Shown: piece by piece, positions 1 through 8,663 of the stretch
Layout: every line of letters starts with the position of its first letter
Numbering within the stretch: position 1 is the stretch's first letter
NCBI RefSeq assembly: GCF_047303175.1
Contig: NZ_CP138945.1
Source of the DNA: Prochlorococcus_E sp000760215
GTDB lineage: Bacteria > Cyanobacteriota > Cyanobacteriia > PCC-6307 > Cyanobiaceae
DNA: 64,000 nucleotides
Strand: one strand, 5' to 3'
Program-made: the position numbers and the translations under genes
The notes under the pieces: generated by a model
What the model was told of the DNA's origin: nothing
The model's input: the letters and a program-made list of their open reading frames with translations, nothing else
Databases searched by the model: none

Positions 1-761
1 ACTACAGGTAGAAAAGCTGCCCCAAGACCTGATTGGACTGCATTCTTAATTGCTTCTAGAGAATTTAATTCCATTTCTATTCGTAAACGTTGTACATCTA
101 ATCCAGAAGTTTTTAATAATTGATCAACAACCTTTCTGGTAGTGGACTGAGAATCGAGTGTAACAAAACCTAGCCTATACAAGTCTTCTTTAGTTAGTTC
201 TTTTCTCCTTGAGAAGGGGTGTTTTTGTGAAAGGATTAAGGCTAATTCATCATTTGCATAGGGAACTATTTCTAATATTTCATTTAGCTCGGAGGGTAGT
301 TGACCTCCAATAATTGCGAGGTCAATTTGTCCATTAGCTACACTCCAACCAGTACGTCTGGTGCTATGTACTTGAAGCTGAACAGATACATCAGGAAATT
401 TTTGCCTGAATAAACCAATCATACGAGGCATTAGGTATGTTCCGGTTGTTTGACTAGCTCCAATTACTAAAGAACCACCTTTTAAATTATGTAAATCTTC
501 AATCGCACCACATGCTTCATCACATTGGTTAAGTATTCTTTCGCAATATTCCAGTAATAGTTTTCCTCCTTTGGTTAATTGGGCCTTTCTTCCTCCTCTA
601 TCAAATATTGTCAATTCCAATTGCTTTTCTAAGTTTTGAATTTGGAGACTTACAGCAGGCTGTGTCACATAAAGACTCTCAGCAGCTTTCTTGAAACTCC
701 CCTCATCGGCTATTGCCTTGAGAATACGCAGTTGATCTAGAGTGAAAGGCAGTTCGGCCAT
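1..761 (-). CDS. rbcR: RbcR-type LysR transcriptional regulator (C-terminus outside window)
   Basis: This is a LysR-family DNA-binding regulator, read on the minus strand from an ATG at 761 down to the window edge (about 253 codons), so the C-terminal part is missing. The first 60 residues form the LysR winged helix-turn-helix, with LDQLRILKAIADEGSF near the start and VTQPAVSLQIQNLE in the recognition region. The start of the substrate-binding domain follows (GASQTTGTYLMP). The sequence resembles the cyanobacterial RbcR/CbbR/Ycf30 group that controls carbon-fixation genes, but no rbc gene lies in the window. It is divergent from the nnrU-like gene, and the 98-bp gap between them holds a palindrome (802-820) that could be an operator. 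The family is clear. The RbcR subgroup rests on recognition only. Confidence 0.85.
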   Translation of the reverse strand, partial: MAELPFTLDQLRILKAIADEGSFKKAAESLYVTQPAVSLQIQNLEKQLELTIFDRGGRKAQLTKGGKLLLEYCERILNQCDEACGAIEDLHNLKGGSLVIGASQTTGTYLMPRMIGLFRQKFPDVSVQLQVHSTRRTGWSVANGQIDLAIIGGQLPSELNEILEIVPYANDELALILSQKHPFSRRKELTKEDLYRLGFVTLDSQSTTRKVVDQLLKTSGLDVQRLRIEMELNSLEAIKNAVQSGLGAAFLPV

Positions 762-801
762 AGCGGCTGCTATAAAGGAGAGCTAAACAGACTTGTACTT
801 G

Positions 802-820
802 GGAACTCTATCTAAGTTCC
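802..820. promoter_or_regulatory. Palindrome between rbcR and nnrU-like gene, candidate operator
   Basis: GGAACT (802-807) and AGTTCC (815-820) form a perfect 6-bp inverted repeat with a 7-base spacer, in the 98-bp gap between two divergent genes. LysR regulators commonly bind dyads upstream of their own divergent promoter. A link to RbcR is inference from position; the dyad itself is seen directly. Confidence 0.4.
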
Positions 821-859
821 GCTGAATCTAACAATTCCTCGAGAAAACTTCTGCCACAA

Positions 860-1597
860 ATGTTTCCAGAAGCCATTCATCACAGTAGCCTAGTAATGAT
901 TGGGTTATTGTTTGTATTTGCAGTAATTCACAGCGGTGGGGCTGCATTAAGAGTTCATGCTGAAAAGGTTATTGGAGCTAGGGCTTGGAGAGTCGTTTTT
1001 GCAAGCGCAAGCATACCTTCTGCATCTCTATTGATTCTTTATTTTTTAGCTCATAGATATGATGGAGCTCGCCTTTGGAACGTACAAGGTATACCAGGGG
1101 TTGTTCCTTTTGTTTGGATCACAACAGCTATAAGCTTTTTATTTTTATATCCTGCAACTTATAACCTCTTAGAAATCCCTGCATTGGTAAAACCTCAAGT
1201 CAGGCTTTATGCGCAGGGAATTATTCGAGTCAGTAGGCATCCTCAAGCAATTGGTCAAGTGCTTTGGTGTTTTGCTCATGGTCTTTGGATTGGTAGTAGC
1301 TTTATGCTTGTAACATCATTAGGACTCATTGCACACCATGCTTTTGCTGTTTGGCATGGAGATAGGCGATTGGAGGCGAAATTTGGGAAGGATTTTCAAG
1401 AACTCAAAAGAAATACATCAGTAATTCCATTTATTGCAGTACTTGATGGGCGTCAAAAATTGCAATTCAATGAATTCATTCGCCCCTCTCAGTTGGGCAT
1501 ATTGATTGCAATAGCTGCCTTGTGGTGGTCACACCGGTTTATTTCAGTTGGCACACAAATGTTTTTATCTTCCAAGTTATCAGAACTGTTTGCATGA
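860..1597 (+). CDS. NnrU-family membrane protein, probable 15-cis-zeta-carotene isomerase
   Basis: This is a 245-residue integral membrane protein with about six hydrophobic segments (near residues 10-30, 45-65, 80-100, 130-150, 150-170 and 212-230). The motif SRHPQAIGQVLWCFAHGLW (about residues 124-143) is diagnostic of the NnrU/Z-ISO family, and a further conserved His pair (AHHAF) lies near residue 158. In plants and cyanobacteria the Z-ISO members are haem proteins that isomerise the 15-cis bond of zeta-carotene in carotenoid synthesis. That role fits a phototroph better than the nitrite-reduction role that gave NnrU its name. It stands 34 bases before ndhF and may share its transcript. 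Family membership is firm; the isomerase function is inferred. Confidence 0.72.
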   Translation: MFPEAIHHSSLVMIGLLFVFAVIHSGGAALRVHAEKVIGARAWRVVFASASIPSASLLILYFLAHRYDGARLWNVQGIPGVVPFVWITTAISFLFLYPATYNLLEIPALVKPQVRLYAQGIIRVSRHPQAIGQVLWCFAHGLWIGSSFMLVTSLGLIAHHAFAVWHGDRRLEAKFGKDFQELKRNTSVIPFIAVLDGRQKLQFNEFIRPSQLGILIAIAALWWSHRFISVGTQMFLSSKLSELFA

Positions 1598-1631
1598 AGT
1601 GCCTACACTCACAAACATATGAAAAGACAGA

Positions 1632-3635
1632 ATGCTATCTACAGCTGAAATTGCTTGGTTAATTCCATTGCTTCCTCTTGTCGGTGCAATTGCATCTGGC
1701 TTGGGATTAATTGGTTTCAATCAGGCTATGAACCGATTAAAAAAACCGGTCGCAATTACTTTGCTTACATGTGTTGGTTCTTCTGCTGTATTAAGTTATG
1801 CCGTTCTTTTAGAACAAATCATAAGCCCACATTCAGTGGAGCATTTATTTGTTTGGGCTAGCGCGGGAGACTTTACCCTCCCAATGGGTTATGTAGTGGA
1901 TCCCTTAGGTGCGGTAATGCTTGCTTTAGTTACAACTATTGCTCTTTTGGTGATGGTATATTCCCATGGCTATATGTCTCACGATAAAGGGTATGTCAGG
2001 TTTTTTACTTATCTAGCTCTTTTCAGTAGCTCTATGCTTGGGCTAATTATTAGTCCAAATTTATTAGAAATATATGTTTTTTGGGAATTAGTTGGCATGT
2101 GTTCTTATTTACTTGTTGGGTTCTGGTACGACAGAGATGGAGCAGCTCATGCTGCACAAAAGGCTTTTGTTGTAAATAGAGTCGGTGATTTTGGTCTTTT
2201 ACTTGGAATACTTGGGCTTTTCTGGGCTACTGGAACCTTTGATTTTAACGGAATTGCAATAGGTCTCTCAGATGCCATAGCTTCAGACGTTATCCCTTTA
2301 TGGGCTGCTTTGCTGCTTTGCTTTTTGGTCTTCATGGGACCAATGGCAAAATCAGCTCAATTCCCTTTGCATGTTTGGTTACCAGATGCAATGGAGGGGC
2401 CTACCCCTATTTCGGCCTTGATACATGCTGCAACAATGGTCGCGGCAGGTGTTTTCTTAGTTGCCAGGCTTGAGCCTTTATATAGTCAATTTCCTTTTAT
2501 TAACTTATTGATAGCAATTTTCGGAACCATTACTTGTTTCCTTGGTGCTTCTATAGCCCTTACCCAAATGGACTTAAAAAAAGGATTGGCGTATAGCACT
2601 GTGTCTCAATTGGGTTACATGATGCTTGCAATGGGTTGCGGAGCCCCTATTGCTGGAATGTTTCATTTGGTCACCCATGCTTTCTTCAAGGCAATGCTTT
2701 TTCTTGGTTCAGGATCGGTAATTCATGCAATGGAGGAAGTTGTTGGGCATGAACCAATTCTGGCTCAAGATATGAGGTTAATGGGTGGTTTGCGAAAAAA
2801 AATGCCTATAACAGCAATTACTTTTTTGATTGGCTGTATTGCTATTAGTGGGATTCCACCATTGGCAGGTTTTTGGAGTAAAGACGAGATACTTGGAGAA
2901 GCATTTAAAACTTTCCCAATATTATGGATTGTTGGCTTTATGACTGCAGGAATGACGGCTTTTTATATGTTTAGGCTTTATTTTTTAACATTTGAAGGAA
3001 GTTTCAGGGGTAATAATGAGGAACTTCAGAATACTTTATTAGCTTTAGCTGGAAAAGAAAAAGAGGAGGATGATTTCCATGGCTCAGGAGTTATACATGA
3101 GTCTTCATGGCCTATGACAGTCCCCTTAATAGTGTTATCTGTTCCTTCTGTTTTAATTGGGTTTGTAGGTATTCCTTGGAATAGTGGCTTTGCGAAATTG
3201 TTAAATTCTGAGGAGGCTATGGCAATGTCAGCGAATTTTAGTTGGGGAGAATTCCTTCCCTTAGCTTTTGGATCAGTTGCTATATCTATTGCTGGTATTT
3301 CTTTGGCATTTTTAGCTTATTATTTAAAAAAAGTAGACTTAAAATCATCCGTAGTACAGAGATTTTCATTTATTAATTCGTTTTTCTCTAACAAATGGTA
3401 TCTGGATGATTTTAATGAAAAGGTTTTTGTTAAAGGCAGCAGGAGATTGGCTCGTGAAGTCTTAGAGGTTGATGCAAAAGTTGTTGATGGTGTCGTTAAT
3501 TTGACAGGCCTTTTAACTTTAGGAAGCGGAGAGGGTTTGAAATATTTCGAGACAGGTAGAGCTCAGTTCTATGCATTAATTGTTTTTGGAGGAGTCATAG
3601 GTTTAGTGGCTCTTTTTGGAGTTCTTGGGAATTAA
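1632..3635 (+). CDS. ndhF: NAD(P)H dehydrogenase (NDH-1) subunit 5, NdhF1
   Basis: A 667-residue, multi-spanning antiporter-like subunit of the thylakoid NDH-1 complex, which takes electrons from ferredoxin into plastoquinone while pumping protons in respiration and photosystem I cyclic flow. Family signatures include YVVDPLGAVM (about residue 85), YVFWELVGMCSYLLVGFWYDR (138-158, the conserved TM5 Glu), HVWLPDAMEGPTPISALIHAATMVAAG (about 247-273) and the Lys of LKKGLAYSTVSQLGYM (about 314). A long hydrophilic stretch near residues 455-490 separates the core from the C-terminal helices. The length is normal for cyanobacterial NdhF1. The next gene on the strand is ndhD, giving the usual ndhF-ndhD pair. 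Confidence 0.97.
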   Translation: MLSTAEIAWLIPLLPLVGAIASGLGLIGFNQAMNRLKKPVAITLLTCVGSSAVLSYAVLLEQIISPHSVEHLFVWASAGDFTLPMGYVVDPLGAVMLALVTTIALLVMVYSHGYMSHDKGYVRFFTYLALFSSSMLGLIISPNLLEIYVFWELVGMCSYLLVGFWYDRDGAAHAAQKAFVVNRVGDFGLLLGILGLFWATGTFDFNGIAIGLSDAIASDVIPLWAALLLCFLVFMGPMAKSAQFPLHVWLPDAMEGPTPISALIHAATMVAAGVFLVARLEPLYSQFPFINLLIAIFGTITCFLGASIALTQMDLKKGLAYSTVSQLGYMMLAMGCGAPIAGMFHLVTHAFFKAMLFLGSGSVIHAMEEVVGHEPILAQDMRLMGGLRKKMPITAITFLIGCIAISGIPPLAGFWSKDEILGEAFKTFPILWIVGFMTAGMTAFYMFRLYFLTFEGSFRGNNEELQNTLLALAGKEKEEDDFHGSGVIHESSWPMTVPLIVLSVPSVLIGFVGIPWNSGFAKLLNSEEAMAMSANFSWGEFLPLAFGSVAISIAGISLAFLAYYLKKVDLKSSVVQRFSFINSFFSNKWYLDDFNEKVFVKGSRRLAREVLEVDAKVVDGVVNLTGLLTLGSGEGLKYFETGRAQFYALIVFGGVIGLVALFGVLGN

Positions 3636-3768
3636 TTTTCAAGAAGAATTTTTATTGTGTGTGTCATCCCCTATCGATTGGATGCGAGACCCGTAAGTAT
3701 TTCTACACTCCAAAAGAGTAGGGAAAATTAATTTAGTGCTTCACTGCGTCTCAGATGTATTTTTGGCA

Positions 3769-5409
3769 ATGATTCCTGGTCAAGTGCCAGAGCCTATCCA
3801 GGCTGATTTCCCTTGGTTAAGTTTGTCTATTCTATTCCCAATTGGTTGTTCGCTTTTAGTGCCTTTCATACCCGATGAGGGAGATGGCAAACAAGTGAGG
3901 TGGTATGCATTAGCAATAGCCTTAATAACATTTTTAATTACAGTTGCTGCTTACTTAAAGGGTTACGACCCTTCCCAAGAAGGTTTACAGCTTTCAGAAA
4001 GAGTTTCTTGGTTGCCTGATTTAGGACTGACCTGGTCTGTTGGTGCAGATGGTCTTTCTATGCCTCTTATTCTTTTAACGAGCTTTATTACAGCATTAGC
4101 TGTTCTTGCAGCATGGCCTGTGAGTTTCAAACCAAAGCTATTTTTCTTTTTGATCTTGGCAATGGATGGGGGGCAGATAGCAGTTTTTGCAGTTCAAGAT
4201 ATGCTTCTTTTCTTTTTGGCTTGGGAATTAGAGCTTTTGCCAGTTTATTTATTATTAGCTATATGGGGAGGTAAAAAACGACAATATGCGGCTACAAAAT
4301 TCATCATTTATACAGCAGGAAGCTCTTTATTTATTCTCCTTGCAGGTTTAGCAATGGGCTTTTTTGGAGGGGGTTCTCCAAATTTTGAATTTACACATTT
4401 AGCTAATCAGAATTTTGGGACTAGTTTTCAATTGCTCTGTTATGGAGGATTACTGATTGCCTTTGGAGTCAAGTTACCAATAGTCCCTTTACATACTTGG
4501 CTGCCTGATGCTCATGGAGAAGCCACAGCTCCCGTTCATATGCTTCTTGCTGGAATTTTGTTAAAGATGGGTGGATATGCGCTTTTAAGATTTAATGCTC
4601 AATTGCTTCCTGATGCTCATGCACAATTTGCTCCCTTGTTAATTGTTCTTGGTGTTGTAAATATTATTTATGCTGCGCTTACTTCCTTTGCCCAAAGAAA
4701 CTTAAAAAGAAAAATTGCGTATAGCTCAATAAGTCATATGGGCTTTGTGCTTATTGGAATAGGGAGTTTTAGTTCTTTAGGAACTAGTGGCGCAATGCTT
4801 CAAATGATTAGCCACGGATTGATAGGTGCCAGTCTCTTTTTCTTGGTTGGCGCAACTTATGATCGTACACATACTCTTCAACTTGATGAAATGGGGGGTG
4901 TTGGCCAAAAAATGCGAATTATGTTCGCACTTTGGACTGTTTGCTCATTAGCTTCTTTAGCTCTCCCTGGAATGAGTGGATTTGTTTCTGAATTAATGGT
5001 TTTTGCTGGTTTTGTAACGGATGAAGCGTATACCTTGCCTTTTAGAATTGTGATAGCAGGGCTTGCAGCGATTGGAGTAATCCTCACCCCTATTTATTTA
5101 CTTTCTATGCTTAGGGAAATCTTCTTTGGAAAAGAAAATGTTGATCTACTTGCTAAAAGAGAGCTTGTAGATGCTGAGCCAAGAGAGATTTATATCATTG
5201 GCAGTCTTCTTGTCCCGATAATAGGTATTGGCTTGTATCCCAGAATTATGACTGAGACGTATACAGCTTCTATAGATGGATTAGTCGCGAGAGATAAGCT
5301 TGCTATAGAAAGGATTCTTATGTCTGATGAAGTAAGTTCTGGGAAGGTTGAGTTTTCACAACCTTCTAGTCAGGCTCCTAAATTAACTATTTATAATTCT
5401 GGAAGTTAG
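3769..5409 (+). CDS. ndhD: NAD(P)H dehydrogenase (NDH-1) subunit 4, NdhD1
   Basis: This is the antiporter-like proton-pumping subunit paired with NdhF1 in NDH-1. It shows the conserved segments WSVGADGLSMPLI, FFLAWELELLPVYLLLAIWGG (TM5 Glu), LHTWLPDAHGEATAPVHMLLAG and NLKRKIAYSSISHMGF (conserved Lys). It has about 14 hydrophobic helices and a variable hydrophilic tail of about 60 residues. The frame stays open upstream to a GTG at 3736, which adds MLHCVSDVFLA. I prefer the ATG at 3769 because it leaves 13 residues before FPWLS, close to what I recall for relatives, but neither start has a clear ribosome-binding site. NdhD1, the respiratory and cyclic form, is more likely than the CO2-uptake paralogues because it sits next to ndhF1. 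Confidence 0.95.
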   Translation: MIPGQVPEPIQADFPWLSLSILFPIGCSLLVPFIPDEGDGKQVRWYALAIALITFLITVAAYLKGYDPSQEGLQLSERVSWLPDLGLTWSVGADGLSMPLILLTSFITALAVLAAWPVSFKPKLFFFLILAMDGGQIAVFAVQDMLLFFLAWELELLPVYLLLAIWGGKKRQYAATKFIIYTAGSSLFILLAGLAMGFFGGGSPNFEFTHLANQNFGTSFQLLCYGGLLIAFGVKLPIVPLHTWLPDAHGEATAPVHMLLAGILLKMGGYALLRFNAQLLPDAHAQFAPLLIVLGVVNIIYAALTSFAQRNLKRKIAYSSISHMGFVLIGIGSFSSLGTSGAMLQMISHGLIGASLFFLVGATYDRTHTLQLDEMGGVGQKMRIMFALWTVCSLASLALPGMSGFVSELMVFAGFVTDEAYTLPFRIVIAGLAAIGVILTPIYLLSMLREIFFGKENVDLLAKRELVDAEPREIYIIGSLLVPIIGIGLYPRIMTETYTASIDGLVARDKLAIERILMSDEVSSGKVEFSQPSSQAPKLTIYNSGS

Positions 5410-5464
5410 AAGATATTATTTTTTAATTAAGCAATTAAGAATATAATTCATTTATTAAAAGTAT

Positions 5465-5490
5465 CCTTTTGATAAAGGTTTTAATTTTTC
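5465..5490 (+). terminator. Weak candidate terminator after ndhD
   Basis: CCTTT (5465-5469) pairs with AAAGG (5474-5478) across the loop TGAT and is followed by a T-rich tract (TTTTAATTTTT). It lies 56 bases past the ndhD stop on the same strand. The stem is only 5 bp, so the call is weak. The longer stem-loop at 5501-5528 is an alternative or a second element. Confidence 0.35.
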
Positions 5491-5500
5491 TAAGATAGTT

Positions 5501-5528
5501 AATACTATTAAATTACTTTAATAGTATT
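5501..5528 (+). repeat. 12-bp perfect stem-loop downstream of ndhD
   Basis: AATACTATTAAA (5501-5512) and TTTAATAGTATT (5517-5528) are exact reverse complements around the 4-base loop TTAC. The element is followed by TCTGGTTTTTTC. It lies in the 187-bp gap between ndhD and scpA, which holds no other gene. It may end or stabilise the ndhF-ndhD transcript, or act as a dyad operator before scpA. The inverted repeat is seen directly; its function is unknown. Confidence 0.6.
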
Positions 5529-5596
5529 TCTGGTTTTTTCTTTACCTGGCAAGAACAGCATACTCTCGCTAATTTTATTGAAGAAGCTTAATTACT

Positions 5597-6481
5597 TTGC
5601 CTGTAGAGGGGCTTGAAAATAAATCCAATGCAGCAGGTGCTCGGCTTGCCATACGTTTACTGCAGGATGCTGCAGAGAATGGAGATATAGACCCTTGGGA
5701 TATAGACGTAATTCCTGTAATAGATGGATTTTTAGATCAATTGCGTCAGAGAATTGATTTTTCTGAGAGAGTTTTATCTCAATCTGGTGGTACTTTTGAA
5801 AGGGATTTAGCTGATAGTAGTGAGGCTTTTCTAGCAGCTTCTGTGCTAGTTGGTTTGAAAGCAGAAGTTTTAGAATCTGACACTTTCCCTATTGAAGATG
5901 ATCTTGAAGAATCTTTTGAAGTATCTTTTGCCGAACAAGGATGGCTGGATCCAAGACTCGATCTTCCTTTGAAGCCCGAGAAACATCTTTATCGCCGCCC
6001 AGTAGCCCCACCCCCTTTTAGAAGAGCTGTCTCTTTAGGAGAGCTTATAGAACAACTTGAGTCGATTGCTGAAACAATTGAGGCTGATGAGCTTAATAGT
6101 CGAAGAAGAAGAAGGGAAAAAAGATTTAGTGATAAACAAATTATTGAACAAGTGACATCTTTAGCTCATAGAGAGAAATTACCTGAGACTACTGCTGCTT
6201 TAGGTTTGTTTTTAAATAACTGGGAGCAGGCTTTGCATTGGGTAGATTTTAATTTCTTGGTAATAAATTGGAAGGATGTTGCATGTGATGATTTAGATAC
6301 TGATCGAGTGGGTGTTTTTTGGGCTTTGTTATTTTTATCTTCACAAGGAAAAATAGAGCTGACTCAAGAAGGATTTTTATATGCACCATTAAAATTAAGA
6401 AGAATTCTAGAGCCAGGAATGATTGCTCAACTTCCTATAAATCAATTAGACGTGACAGCTTCTTCTCCCGCTGCAGCATGA
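5597..6481 (+). CDS. scpA: Segregation and condensation protein A (kleisin), ScpA
   Basis: A 294-residue kleisin subunit of the Smc-ScpAB condensin that compacts and separates daughter chromosomes. The N-terminal part ARLAIRLLQDAAENGDIDPWDIDVIPVIDGFLDQL (about residues 15-49) is the family hallmark (compare D.DPWDVDI). The acidic, helical middle is typical, and the C-terminal winged helix is near residues 215-285. The start is a TTG at 5597, the first usable start in frame and just before the conserved block. It is separated from ndhD by a gap with stem-loops, so it is probably transcribed separately. The next gene follows after 41 bases. Confidence 0.85.
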   Translation: MPVEGLENKSNAAGARLAIRLLQDAAENGDIDPWDIDVIPVIDGFLDQLRQRIDFSERVLSQSGGTFERDLADSSEAFLAASVLVGLKAEVLESDTFPIEDDLEESFEVSFAEQGWLDPRLDLPLKPEKHLYRRPVAPPPFRRAVSLGELIEQLESIAETIEADELNSRRRRREKRFSDKQIIEQVTSLAHREKLPETTAALGLFLNNWEQALHWVDFNFLVINWKDVACDDLDTDRVGVFWALLFLSSQGKIELTQEGFLYAPLKLRRILEPGMIAQLPINQLDVTASSPAAA

Positions 6482-6522
6482 TTAGTGGTATAAATACCTT
6501 TTATTATTCGGCCTATTGAAAA

Positions 6523-7719
6523 ATGAGGCCTAAAACGCCTATGAAGGCGATGATTCTAGCTGCAGGTAAAGGGACCCGTGTTCAACCTATTACCCATGTA
6601 GTTCCTAAACCAATGATTCCAATCATTCAGAAGCCTGTAATGGAATTTTTGTTGGAACTTTTGAAGGAACATGGTTTTAAAGAAATAATGGTGAATGTTT
6701 CTCACTTAGCAGAAGAAATAGAGAATTATTTCAGAGATGGACAAAGGTTTGGAGTAGAGATTGCTTATAGCTTTGAGGGGCGAATAGAAGATGGTGAGCT
6801 TGTTGGAGATGCCCTTGGCTCAGCGGGAGGGCTGAAAAAAATTCAAGATTTCCAACAGTTTTTTGATGATACTTTTGTTGTCCTTTGTGGAGATGCCTTA
6901 ATAGATTTAGATCTTACTGAAGCAGTCAAACGGCATAAGCAGAAAGGAGCTTTAGCTACTCTGATTACAAAATCTGTCCCTAAGGATCAAGTAACTAGTT
7001 ATGGTGTTGTGGTTACTGATGATCAAGATAGGGTAAAAGCTTTTCAAGAAAAACCTTCGATAGATTCAGCTCTTAGTAATAAGATTAATACAGGGATATA
7101 CTTGTTTGAACCTGAGATTTTTGAATATATACCTTCCAATAAGCCGTTTGATATTGGATCAGATCTTTTCCCTAAATTAGTTGAAGAAGGGGCACCGTTT
7201 TTTGCATTATCTATGGACTTTGAATGGGTTGATATAGGTAAAGTTCCTGATTATTGGAAAGCAATTCGTAATGTTTTGTTGGGTGAAGTACGTCAAGTAG
7301 ATATTCCAGGTAAAGAAGTAAGGCCAGGCATATTTACTGGCTTAAATGTTGCTGCGAATTGGGATAAAATTAATGTTAAAGGACCCATTTATGTGGGTGG
7401 AATGACACGTATAGAAGATGGGGCAACAATTATTGGACCTTCGATGATTGGACCAAGTTGTTGTATTTGTGAAGGAGCAACTATAGATAATTCAATTATT
7501 TTTGATTATTCTCGTATAGGTCCTGGAGTTCAACTATTAGAAAAGTTAGTTTTTGGTAGGTATTGCGTTGATAAAAATGGTGATCATTTTGATTTGCAGG
7601 AAGCTGCTCTTGATTGGTTGATTACAGATTCACGAAGGCAAGATTTAGGTGAACCATCACCTCAGCAAAAGGCTATGGCGGAGTTATTAGGGACAGATCT
7701 TATAGGCTCGGCAAGTTGA
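6523..7719 (+). CDS. Sugar-phosphate nucleotidyltransferase (GDP-mannose/NDP-glucose pyrophosphorylase type)
   Basis: A 398-residue enzyme that joins a sugar 1-phosphate to a nucleoside triphosphate. The pyrophosphorylase signature MILAAGKGTRVQPITHVVPKPMIPI (about residues 10-34) includes the catalytic GxGTR and the substrate Lys of PKPM. VVLCGDALIDLDL carries a metal-binding Asp, and FEWVDIGKVPDYW fits the sugar site. The C-terminal 120 residues are a hexapeptide-repeat left-handed beta-helix (GPIYVGGMTRIEDGATIIGP). Cyanobacterial relatives are usually called mannose-1-phosphate guanylyltransferases, but the sugar and nucleotide cannot be read from the sequence. A second ATG lies at 6541. 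Its end overlaps the convergent metF end by 20 bp. Confidence 0.8.
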   Translation: MRPKTPMKAMILAAGKGTRVQPITHVVPKPMIPIIQKPVMEFLLELLKEHGFKEIMVNVSHLAEEIENYFRDGQRFGVEIAYSFEGRIEDGELVGDALGSAGGLKKIQDFQQFFDDTFVVLCGDALIDLDLTEAVKRHKQKGALATLITKSVPKDQVTSYGVVVTDDQDRVKAFQEKPSIDSALSNKINTGIYLFEPEIFEYIPSNKPFDIGSDLFPKLVEEGAPFFALSMDFEWVDIGKVPDYWKAIRNVLLGEVRQVDIPGKEVRPGIFTGLNVAANWDKINVKGPIYVGGMTRIEDGATIIGPSMIGPSCCICEGATIDNSIIFDYSRIGPGVQLLEKLVFGRYCVDKNGDHFDLQEAALDWLITDSRRQDLGEPSPQQKAMAELLGTDLIGSAS

Positions 7720-8593
7720 TTTTCGCTTGATTGAGTATGGCAGGTATGTGATGCTCTGCTTTTATTGCCATAATATGTACTCCTTTTGCTATCCCAGTAA
7801 ATCTTCTGACTTGTTCAGCGGCTATTTGTATACCTTCCAAAGAAGGGTCTTTAGCATTTGCAAGTCTATTTACTATAGAAGTTGGAATGCATGCACCTGG
7901 CACTACCTTGTTTATAAATTCAGCATTCTTGGCAGATTTCAGTAAGAAGACACCTGCTAAAACAGGTAACTCAAGTGGATCTGAAATTTCTTTGCAGAAT
8001 TGCTCTAGATTTCTAGCGTCCATAATCATCTGAGTTTGGACGAAGCGAGCTCCTGCAAGTTTCTTCCTTTCTAATCTTTTTCTTAAGCTATTTGCATTTG
8101 TTGAATTAGGGTCTGCAGCTGCACCAGGGAATAATTCAGTTGGTCCATTAGGTAGCAATCCAGAAACAGGGTCTTCGCCTTTATTGAATGCAGCAACTTG
8201 TTTGAGAAGTTTTACCGATTCATAATCGTGCACTGGCCTTGCATTTGGTTGATCTCCTGCCCGGACTGGATCGCCAGTAAGACATAGTAGATTTCTAATT
8301 CCAAGTGCATGTGCTCCAAGGATTTCTGCTTGTATTCCAATACGATTTTTATCCCTGCATGCTATTTGAAGGATAGGCTCTATGTTGTTTTCTAGTAGTA
8401 ATTTACAAACCGCAAGACTACTCATTCTCATTATTGCTCTGCTCCCATCAGTAACATTGACTGAATGTACGAACCCGTTCAGATTTTCAGCAGCAGCAAG
8501 GGTTTTAGAGATATCTCCTCCTCTTGGAGGCATGACTTCAGCAGTGATTGTAATGTCACTAGATGCAAGAGATTTTTGAAGAATGGAATTCAA
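7700..8593 (-). CDS. metF: Methylenetetrahydrofolate reductase
   Basis: A 297-residue FAD-dependent TIM-barrel enzyme that reduces 5,10-methylene- to 5-methyl-tetrahydrofolate, the methyl donor for methionine. Supporting segments are ITAEVMPPRGGDISKTLAAAENL (N-terminal strand with the catalytic Glu), NVTDGSRAIMRMSS, PILQIACRDKNRIGIQAEILGAHALGIRNLLCLTGDPVRAGD (folate/FAD site) and GARFVQTQMIMDARNLEQF. The start ATG at 8593 is 70 bases from the divergent PedR-like gene. The last 20 bases overlap the convergent nucleotidyltransferase gene. The length is normal for the bacterial catalytic domain without the regulatory extension. Confidence 0.93.
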   Translation of the reverse strand: MNSILQKSLASSDITITAEVMPPRGGDISKTLAAAENLNGFVHSVNVTDGSRAIMRMSSLAVCKLLLENNIEPILQIACRDKNRIGIQAEILGAHALGIRNLLCLTGDPVRAGDQPNARPVHDYESVKLLKQVAAFNKGEDPVSGLLPNGPTELFPGAAADPNSTNANSLRKRLERKKLAGARFVQTQMIMDARNLEQFCKEISDPLELPVLAGVFLLKSAKNAEFINKVVPGACIPTSIVNRLANAKDPSLEGIQIAAEQVRRFTGIAKGVHIMAIKAEHHIPAILNQAKINLPSL

Positions 8594-8663
8594 TTTCTTA
8601 TGAGATAATTACTATTGCTTATCAATGACCCTAGCCTGCGTAATATGAATTAAATAAGTCGAG

